Of a stretch of DNA of 21,312 nucleotides, positions 9,356 to 17,226 are shown in pieces. The position numbers and the translations under genes were made by a program. Each line of letters opens with the position of its first letter. The first letter of the stretch is position 1. The stretch is from Saccoglossus kowalevskii (Eukaryota > Hemichordata > Enteropneusta > Harrimaniidae): contig NW_003156742.1 of NCBI RefSeq assembly GCF_000003605.2, positions 99,976-121,287 of the forward strand. The letters are read 5' to 3'. The notes under the pieces were generated by a model, which searched no databases, was not told the origin of the DNA, and saw only the letters and a program-made list of their open reading frames with translations.

Positions 9356-10382
9356 TCTGACTTATAATAAAGGTTTATTGTCAGAAAATGCTGATGCAAT
9401 AGAATGTATGATATATTCGCGCACCAAAGTGCTGTAATTTTTCGATTGTTTTCATTGCATTTACCCGACTATCGATAGAATCGGTCATATTCACTATCAT
9501 TTGAATGATGGTATGCTGTATTATGGTTAGTTTAATTTGATTGTTAGATATGTGTGCAGAATATTTGGTAATGATATATAAACGTTCATCATTAAAACTA
9601 ACAGATATCATTTATGTTTGATACCATTTAAATATTTTGCTATCCTATCCTCCCATTGGCTGCGGAATCGTACGTTCCTCATAAAATAAAATGATTATCA
9701 CCAGTAACTAAAAACATACAATTACCATGCATTAATTATGCAAATTAACGAATTATATTGTACAGATTGACTCCAAACAATAATCAGACGTGAAAATAAT
9801 GAGCTGTGCCTCTGGACCAAGCTTCAATTCATTTAAGGAAATTGTTAAAATGTAAACAAAATATGCTGAAATAATTAATGTTAATTAATGTGGATAGACT
9901 AATTTCCAGGGTCAGACATTCAACTAAATAAACAGTACACAGATACCAAGTTTTCAGTTAACTTGGAAATCTATTGTTACTGGTATACAGAATATACAAG
10001 TGGAAAACAGTTATGGTAATTAGTTACTTAATATGCACAGCTTAATTTAAAACAATTACCAGGTGCAATTTTCACAAAAGTATGCATGTACTTGAGTCTC
10101 CATCCATTTGAACAAGCTGTTTGGATACAAACAAAACATTTAATTACTATGTAAATTAGCTTATTAAGATTATTAATTATTAAATCAGTTAATGTTCTAC
10201 AGAAACAGTAATCATGTATCAAGTTTCAATTTATTTGAGCAAACAGGAGTAGAGCACAGAAATGCTATGGTTAGAAGTTTACGTAACCATGGTACTACTA
10301 GCTCCCAATCAAACTTCATATAATCACTAGTAGGATTCCCTTTCATTACTTAATATTGCAGAACAAAAATTAGTAGAATTGA

Positions 10383-10565
10383 GAAGTGCGCCCTCTGATG
10401 ACCAATAATAGAAATACATGACTGACCATGATTAGGATATGGTACTATTGTATATGATATTGAGTCTCGCACAGTATTTTTTTGAAATATATTGACTTTC
10501 CATTGTTATGGTGCAATGTTTATATTGTTAATACTGTGTACTGCACAGAATAGAGGGTGCACTTC
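10383..10565. mobile_element. Short foldback/MITE-like element
   Basis: GAAGTGCGCCCTCT at 10383-10396 and AGAGGGTGCACTTC at 10552-10565 are inverted arms with one mismatch, 183 bases end to end, with AATT-containing flanks on both sides. The inner end of the left arm (GCCCTCTgaTGAC) resembles the arm of the element at 8910 (GCCCTCTagTGAC), which suggests relatedness. Confidence 0.5.
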
Positions 10566-10957
10566 ATGAATTACATACAAATCCATTCAAATTACACAAT
10601 GCCATACTGTTTTATTGAAATAAAAATAACTAAATATTTTTAAGACAAATTTTTACTGTAAAATTAGCACATGATTGGCATTCAAAAGTTTGGAAAATTA
10701 AAAGATGAAAATGAAAAATTGTACAAATTATTGAAATACAATCTCATTTGCAAGTCTGATACATCATAATGTTTAAAATACATATAATCAATAAACCACA
10801 CATTTGTTTAAATGTAGTCATACACACATGAATAAGTAAATCCCATATATGTACATTAAGTAAATCTAAAACTTCTATGCATCAACATCCATAAATGCAA
10901 ATATGCAACACTATATGTATATAAACCCCACACTTCTATTCATTTGTATTAGTACTG

Positions 10958-11372
10958 GTAAACCCAACACTTTATGCATATGCATTAGTAAACCCAACAC
11001 TTTATGCATATGCATTAGTAAACCCAACACTTTATGCATATGCATTAGTAAACTCAACACTTTATGCATATGCATTAGTAAACCCAACACTTTATGCATA
11101 TGCATTAGTAAACCCAACACTTTATGCATATGCATTAGTAAACCCAACACTTTATGCATATGCATTAGTAAACTCAACACTTTATGCATATGCATTAGTA
11201 AACTCAACACTTTATGCATATGCATTAGTAAACTCAACACTTTATGCATATGCATTAGTAAACCCAACACTTTATGCATATGCATTAGTACACCCAACAC
11301 TTTATGCATATGCATTAGTAAACCCAACACTTTATGCATATGCATTAGTAAACCCAACACTTTATGCATATG
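10958..11372. repeat. 30-bp minisatellite, 14 units
   Basis: Exact 30-base period. Each unit holds AACACTTTATGC, then the perfect 12-base palindrome ATGCATATGCAT, then TAGTAAAC. Fourteen units are almost identical. Variation is limited to one C/T position (AAACTCAAC in units 4 and 8-10) and one A/C (CACCC in unit 12). Degenerate units flank both sides (about 10831-10957 and 11373-11425). Because 30 is a multiple of three, both strands read through as decapeptide repeats. This is a by-product of the period and not evidence of a gene. Confidence 0.95.
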
Positions 11373-12323
11373 TAAGAGTAAAAGCACCCCATACTTTTAA
11401 GCACGTCTCAGTAAACAAAACACTATGTTGCGAAATAATAATGGGTCAGTACAAATAGAGTTAATTTATATTACTACTACGTAATCAATACGGTACAATG
11501 CTGCAATTTGTATATCATAAATTATATTGAGTTATGTGTTACTTTATTTTTTTTTTTTTTACGAAATAGACATGGGGAATTAAGCTTACTGTATATATCT
11601 GACCTGAATCACATCACAGCTGATTCAACTCTGTTTTATTTAAAATCTTGCTTACAACAGTGAGTGCATGAAACCTAACAACTGGTGCACAGGGCAATAA
11701 CCAGCTGTAGCATTGTTTCGTAACATCGTCTATGTGCGATTGCCGGAAAGTCTTGGTGCATAATGCAAAACAATTTTTAAAATAAATACTGAGAATGTAG
11801 TTTGGATTTTCACAAAATCTACTTTTTATGATAGATTTTTCTTGACATCAATCATAAAAGGACAAACTTTTTATGTAGTTTTGCTGAAATTTAGGATAAA
11901 ATTTAGCATCTTTGACCAGACATGATGTAAATGCCTCTCTCCCTTCTCCCTGAAACACACAATTTGTAAAACAAATTATGATTTATTTAACAACATTCAA
12001 CGATATAGATTTCAAGTGACAGTACTCTCCAACAACTGAAAATGTGCTTGGGCAAAGAATTATATTCCACAGCAGATTCATATTAGATTCCAGACTTTGT
12101 TCATTTTTACAGAGAATTAACCTGTCACATTTTTTGCAGTTAGACATATACAATGTTGCAGTTAGTATATACAACATCACTACATTTATTTACCCTATGA
12201 GAATCACTTCTCTGGTGCATGCGAGCCAAACACTTGCATTTTAGAAGTACCCAAAAACACACTAAAACCATACAATGTTTTTATACAAACTATACAGTGT
12301 ATTTGAGGTTGGTATTTGTCTTG

Positions 12324-12413
12324 ATATGCAAATTAGATATGCTAATAATATGTAAATTAAAATATGCAAATTAGATATGCTAATTAAGTGAATGTTAAAA
12401 TATGCAAATTAGA
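12324..12413. repeat. 38-bp tandem with ATGCAAAT octamers
   Basis: About 2.4 units of 38 bases. ATGCAAAT starts at 12326, 12364 and 12402, exactly 38 apart. Units 1 and 2 share atatgcaaattagatatg plus ctaat; the third breaks off after ttaga. ATGCAAAT is the classical POU/Oct binding octamer (established knowledge). Function here is not shown, since this sequence is generally rich in such AT words. Confidence 0.8.
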
Positions 12414-13463
12414 CAATCTCAGTCATTTCTCAGTCTTAAAAACCAGCATCCAGACTAATCCATTAATATTTGGAAATAGTAATTTCTTGTATTATTTATT
12501 CAGGCCAATATGATCTATTCAGGTATCATTGGTATATGATGGTATGAGCATTCATTTTTGTTTCTAACCAGCTTCTGTCAAATTTTCAAAATTATACTTT
12601 TGGCTAAAATTTTGAATGATATTTATTTTCTTTGCCAAAAGTTTTCTGTAAATCTACTCAGTGGGAAGCTGGAGATTGTTTCCAACAAACTAATTTGTGT
12701 GGAGTCCGGTCAAAACGGGGGCCAAACCTTGGTGGCAGCCATGTATGTTTATATTATTAGAGGATGCTAACACGCGTAATAATTCCATATTTGGAATTCG
12801 CATTTCCTAATATGGTAGGATGAAATTCCCCCGTAAAATACCGCAAAATTACGGCACGCTGTAACTTATGGCATCCTGGTGACAGATGTATAATAAAATA
12901 TAATATGTCTCTTCAGTGAAAATTACTTAAAATACAGTACCAAAACAATATTCAAAACCATGTGGTCAAAATGAAATCCAAGAAGACAAAACAAATTACC
13001 GACTGAGAAACAATCAACATATTCAAATCAGTAAGAGAAAAAAAAAATCGATAGATTCCATGATTTTCAAAATTAATGTGGAGAGTGAATATGGTATTCT
13101 CCTGGCAGCATTAATTCTTTTTTCAAACTAGAAGATTTTGTAATGTGACAACCCATAGAACAAATACACATAAACAGTTAGAATTAATTGCAATGTACGT
13201 ACGCCTCACAATTATTATTTATGTTCTGATGGCTTTCTAACATCATTTTAAATATTTAAATTAGTCTGTAACGCGACATCTCAAGTGTTGCAGGTCATCC
13301 AAGACCTGAACATGACCAAACAGGTACTGGTAATTGGTTATTTATTTAAAGCAAGCTCAGCCTCTTTTCACGCAGATTTAGGGCAACTACAGATGAATAA
13401 CGTTTTACATATTGGTTTTTTAAAATAACACATCAGAGTGAGGATTAAGAGTATTATCCTTAT

Positions 13464-13666
13464 TACTGTAGAATACTTTATTTTCGCTTGGAATTTATTT
13501 TCGCTGAAGGGATGATTCCATGAAAATAAAATCCAGCGAATATACTTTTTATCCTATATTTAACATTAAACTCATCAAAAATCAGTGAAAATAAATTCCA
13601 TACAAAACGCCCAAAAAGCCTTTTCAGCGAAAATTTATTCCAGCGAAAATAAAGTATTCCACAGTA
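13464..13666. mobile_element. MITE family B, copy 1
   Basis: 203 bases including terminal TAs. The left end TACTGTAGAATACTTTATTT and right end AAATAAAGTATTCCACAGTA are inverted repeats that continue through TTTTCGC and GGAAT to about 30 bases with few mismatches. The interior has further short palindromic words (ttttcgctgaa, ttcagcgaaaa). It is nearly identical to 20173-20384. TA at both ends suggests TA target duplication. It is non-coding. Confidence 0.85.
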
Positions 13667-14019
13667 GTTTATGTTTTCAGTATATTAATGATTAATAAAG
13701 TTAATAATTTATTTACCATTATTAAAAAAAAACAAAAGCTTTGTCATCTTGTTCATAATGTATTCAGCCATCATACAAAACATTAAGGAGGAAAATTGTG
13801 TCATTGGCCAGTTTTGAAAGAAAATTATTTAAGTGCATGTTTGTCTTTGCATTGGTTGCTATGGAGAGTATATTTCTTTATATTCTAGAATGTTGCTCAT
13901 TGACATGAACTGACAAATGTATTGTCATACTGTTATAAATCTGAATTTTCATGAAAAAAAACACAGAACTTTAGAAATATGACAGTATAGTGTGCGTTAA
14001 CGCTATTACAGTCAAAGAA

Positions 14020-14095
14020 AAGTCATCTCCCATGATACATTGCACATATGCTCAGTAATACAAAATTTACCACATATCCTGGTCAAGCCAATGTT
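14020..14095 (+). repeat. Dispersed repeat family C, diverged copy
   Basis: tctcccatgatacattgcac, atatgctcagtaatacaaaa and tgttaaaatac match the family order seen at 116-212 and 6186-6350. The middle part has drifted. Confidence 0.45.
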
Positions 14096-14471
14096 AAAAT
14101 ACACGGGCTGCCAGGATAAAAGACACATTTGACTCAAACTTCATTGCGTGATATTGACAAATATGACCGAAAATATATGAACCACTTGCAATTTTAACTG
14201 TATAAACTAAGCAGCTTCTCTATTATTCTCAAACTTTTGTTATACCAGTATTCTGAGGACATGGTCCTGTAGCTCAATGGCCTCTGACCACTGAAATGAT
14301 ATACATCTTTGTATACATAATTAGAATGTGTTCATTCAGGTTGAAAAATATCAATGTGTTAATCTTCAGAATAGTAGTAATCAGAATTAGTAGCTGAGTT
14401 GTGATTATACCGGAAGTTTTTTTTTGTACCAGTATAAAGTCATGATTGATGTCCACGCAAGTTATAAAGGT

Positions 14472-14681
14472 TTATCCCTTTTCACGACTTCTTTTGTTTT
14501 TACTTGCTCTCCGTGATTTGATATTGGATAGTGTTTCATAAGCTTGTTGAATCTCAATGAATTTTGCTTCCGCTTTATCCTTGTCTTCATTTTTGTTTCG
14601 ATCGGGGTGCCATTCCTTCGCTAGTTTACGATACCGTTTTGTGATCTCTTCTTGCGTAGCCCCTCGATCAAGTTCGAGAAC
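14472..14681 (-). CDS. DNAJC22: DNAJC22 exon 3 (J domain)
   Basis: The acceptor is tttttaatag in phase 0. It encodes V-L-E-L-D-R-G-A-T-Q-E-E-I, then Y-R-K-L-A-K-E-W-H-P-D-R-N-K, and a helix ending E-I-Q-Q-A-Y-E-T-L-S, with a short basic tail and TAA at 14474-14472. No AATAAA in the transcript sense lies close downstream; the nearest candidates are around 13710 or in the MITE at 13464-13666. Confidence 0.92.
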   Translation of the reverse strand, partial: VLELDRGATQEEITKRYRKLAKEWHPDRNKNEDKDKAEAKFIEIQQAYETLSNIKSRRASKNKRSREKG

Positions 14682-16481
14682 CTATTAAAAAGTGAAAATA
14701 TATATTATGTGTATTTGGGAGACTATATACTGGTACTAACTGTAATACTCCTTCCAAGACCGGGTAGGCATTTCATGTATTCTCTTTATGTACACAATGT
14801 AATCTATTACTGGGATTTCCAGGATCTCACATGGAGTAGACTTAGAATGTTCACTTTCAAGTCTTTACTGTCAGCACTGTTGAGTAAATTTTTGACAATC
14901 TGCCATATTGTAACACCAAAACTATGCAATAATATAATATCAAATTTCAGTATATCAGCTTCAATAAAACCATGTAAAGAAGTTAAAATGCTCGTCTATT
15001 ACTGATAGACACATAGAGTGAAATGATTAGTGCAATACTTACGCGATAAGCATTGTCTTCTCCCAACGGATCCAGAGACTCCACTAACTCCTCATACATT
15101 TTATTCCATCCATGTGTTCTTCCTTGCTCATAAAGTCGATAGAGGTTCTCTTTGAACTTCATCCAGGCGGGAGAATGGTAAAAGTGATGAAGAGCCTCAC
15201 TTAACTTTACCTGTTCTCCATCACTGGTTGTTATGGAAACATTATACAGAAGAAAAAACACCCACATTGTGCTGACAATAGAAACTGTTGAAAAATATAA
15301 ATAAAAAGTTTTCAGATAAAAAAAATTCAATTCAACAGTACTGGTAGCTTAATTAATATAAATGGGGGAAAAATTATGATTTCTCCCAATTGTTTTTGCA
15401 TATTTTAACCTCTGTAATACTCTAATAAAAGAGTAATAATGTTATACATAAATTTATAATACCATCATGCAAATAGCAATACTAGAAAATAGATAATGAA
15501 CTTCCTTTGATGAACATTTTTCCAGGTTGTATGACACAAGAATAATTTTTTTCCTGGGTATTACGTGGTCCTTAGTGTAAAGTAAATACAAGTGGTAGGC
15601 CACTGAGTTTTCATGGAAGGGGAATTGTATGTTAATGACAATTACCGGTATCTATACACAGTGATAATGAATGTAAGTGTTGGAAAATTATTTGTTTGGG
15701 CACAGCAAATTTGTTTTCGATGGAACCATCAAATTAAAAACTTCAAGAATTTGCAGTGCTTTTGAAAGTTACAATTTCCGTAAAAAATTAAATTTATAAT
15801 ATTCCATAGGAGGAACAGTACAGGTGAAAATAATAATACCAGTAATTCAAAACGTTGATTTTCACAACAACAACACTCACCTCCAACTCCTAAAATTGTG
15901 ATTCGCTTACAGATGTTTTTCTTTTTAGGCACAACTTGTCGGTATCTTTGGAAATATTGTGCGACAAATGCACAAACGATTGTTGTGTGAACGACTGTGT
16001 TAGGGTTCGTTAAAATAAAAATAGACATGGCATATGCCGCAAGTAAAACATATTTGAACGATGTGGTTCTTCTCCCAATATTTGCAACGATGTCCACGCC
16101 AATAGCGATGGCTGCTGGCACAAGAAGAACGCGTACATATGTGTGTTTCTCGGCAAACTCTTCAGGGACGGCCAACATTGCGAGATAACCAAGAAGGCAA
16201 CCCATGAAGAGTTTGGCAGCGAACCGACCGCCGTGGAAAGGGGGTGTGCCATGGTATCGCATTTCCTCCACGAAATGTCGTATGAATTCGGTGTCTTCAT
16301 TTGCGTCGGCAACGTAAGACGGTATTCTCCATAAATCACGAAGCCAACCCATTCCAAAACCACCGCCAAACGAAGACCACCAAACAAATGCTTGCCGATC
16401 GCGGCCAAGATAGAAGTGATGAAGACCGGTCCAACCAAAGAAAAACCACAGAATATACGTCACTACAATGCTTTTAGCCAT
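14472..16481 (-). CDS. DNAJC22: DnaJ homolog subfamily C member 22 (wurst-type membrane J protein)
   Basis: Exons in transcript order are 16481-15881, 15284-15043 and 14681-14472, joined in phases 1 and 0, giving 350 residues; the human protein is 341. The N-terminus M-A-K-S-I-V-V-T-Y-I-L-W-F-F-F-G-W-T-G-L is followed by H-H-F-Y-L-G-R-D and a Gly-rich G-G-G-F-G-M-G-W, the TM2-like region typical of this family (residues 1-57). Further hydrophobic segments lie near 87-105, 116-135, 145-158, 165-180 and 196-215, so it is a multi-pass membrane protein. The C-terminal J domain (about 278-342) has W-H-P-D with the HPD triad at 306-308, needed to stimulate Hsp70 ATPase, and ends shortly after E-I-Q-Q-A-Y-E-T-L-S, as in known DNAJC22. 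Drosophila Wurst acts in clathrin-mediated endocytosis and airway clearance (established); the role here is inferred. The start is supported by an in-frame TGA 12 bases upstream and A at -3. Confidence 0.93.
14682..15042 (-). other. DNAJC22 intron 2
   Basis: GT-AG intron, AT-rich. The plus-strand open frame at 14652-15005 runs across it and into exon 3 antisense, and shows no protein character that I recognise. Confidence 0.6.
15043..15284 (-). CDS. DNAJC22: DNAJC22 exon 2 (last membrane segment and linker)
   Basis: The acceptor is ttcaacag, followed by T-TCT-ATT, and the donor is CGC|GTAAGT at 15042. The codon split with exon 1 gives Val. It encodes S-I-V-S-T-M-W-V-F-F-L-L-Y-N, a hydrophobic helix, then a charged linker ending G-E-D-N-A-Y-R. 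A-Y-R-V-L-E-L across the next junction is the canonical start of a J domain. Confidence 0.9.
15285..15880 (-). other. DNAJC22 intron 1, nothing recognised
   Basis: GT-AG intron with a pyrimidine-rich tract before its acceptor. No repeat, RNA gene or extra exon that I could support. Confidence 0.6.
15881..16481 (-). CDS. DNAJC22: DNAJC22 exon 1 (TM2-like region and most membrane segments)
   Basis: ATG at 16481-16479 and donor GGAG|GTGAGT at 15880. It encodes residues 1-200 plus one base. The open frame continues past the donor to 15729, but that tail (C-C-C-C-E-N-Q...) is intronic. The plus-strand and alternative-frame open reading frames over this exon are shadows. Confidence 0.92.
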
Positions 16482-17091
16482 ATTTTGCGCTCAGTAAATA
16501 CTCTCTTTCGTGTACAAGTATCCACTACGAGGTAATAATTATCATTATTGTACTATAACTGTAAACTTCTTGGACGTACACACTAATTTATATATTACAG
16601 GAAGTCTGTACCCACAAACCCGGAAATACATGTGTGGCGACCGGATTGGTCCATGTAACCCTCTAACTTTATGCGCAAAGTATAACACCATCTGTGGCTC
16701 CAAATTATAAAATACGCGATGCCATAAAACTTGTAAATAATTTGTAATGAAAATATTCGTCGTTATATGACGAATTCGAAATCGTTTTTATATATTCTTT
16801 AACCACGTTGAGAAATAAATTTCGAGGAAATATCTAATAAACTAGCAGACGAAAGAACCACGTAACTCGATGGATAAAGTAAGTTTACGTTTCCATGCAG
16901 CTGTACAGCTGTCAGGTTGGATGCTTAGTAATAGTGTTGCCTTGTTTTTAGGTGGAACTCGATTGCTGCGACATCGTTCAAGTAGAGAATGACGAAAATA
17001 CAGTATGCAATACATGGTAGCGGTATGCTTAAATAGGACGACTGTAAATCGGCGTTAATTGGTGTGTGAACTTGACTAACGTAACAACAAA
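16482..17091. promoter_or_regulatory. Probable bidirectional promoter of DNAJC22 and the RJL GTPase gene
   Basis: 610 bases separate the two divergent start codons. Visible elements are an ETS-type core CCGGAA (16620-16625), an inverted CCAAT box ATTGG (16645-16649), a TATA-like TATATAAA on the minus strand (16594-16587), TATAAAA on the plus strand (16706-16712), and a perfect 7-base inverted repeat ATTCGTC/GACGAAT with a 7-base spacer (16755-16775). CCAAT plus ETS sites are common in shared promoters (family knowledge). Start sites are not determined. Confidence 0.5.
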
Positions 17092-17226
17092 ATGGATCGC
17101 TCTCCTGGACATCTGTCTAAAAATGTTAAAGATATTGTGGACTCTCTGGTTTGGATAAAAGTGGTGGCCGTTGGAAGTGTCGGAGTCGGCAAAACCTGCC
17201 TCATTAAACATTTTTGTGAAAGCAAG
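17092..17226 (+). CDS. DNAJC27: RJL GTPase exon 1 (P-loop)
   Basis: Starts M-D-R-S-P-G-H-L-S-K and contains the P-loop at residues 28-35. It ends C-E-S-K at donor AAG|GTAATG, phase 0. The extended open frame past the donor is intronic. Confidence 0.88.

Larger units (their letters stand above)
8860..14471. other. Gene-poor intergenic region dominated by repeats
   Basis: About 5.6 kb between two convergent genes. No open frame shows convincing coding character. It carries a nested MITE/foldback pair (8910-9355), a foldback element (10383-10565), a 30-bp minisatellite (10958-11372), a 38-bp tandem (12324-12413), a second-family MITE (13464-13666), a diverged dispersed repeat (about 14020-14095) and a weak tRNA-like box A (14270-14280). 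The rest is AT-rich unique sequence. Confidence 0.6.

Noticed and set aside
9381-9611. 76-codon minus-strand open frame in the intergenic region
   Set aside because: No recognisable motif, splice context or repeat copy; chance in AT-rich DNA cannot be excluded.
10958-11372. CRISPR-like array appearance
   Set aside because: Units are contiguous 30-base repeats with no variable spacers, in an animal genome.
10903-11400. Open frames of 165 and 158 codons on opposite strands over the minisatellite
   Set aside because: They exist only because the repeat period is 30, a multiple of three, and no unit contains a stop. There is no flanking coding sequence or splice context.
12785-12794. CArG box CCATATTTGG
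   Set aside because: It matches the SRF consensus exactly and is flanked by AATT, but a single site far from any gene start is expected by chance in AT-rich DNA.
14652-15005. 117-codon plus-strand open frame
   Set aside because: It lies antisense to DNAJC22 intron 2 and exon 3, with a low-complexity hydrophobic translation that I do not recognise.
16010-16438. 142-codon minus-strand open frame overlapping DNAJC22 exon 1
   Set aside because: It is in a different frame from the recognised DNAJC22 protein and shows no family motif; it is a shadow.
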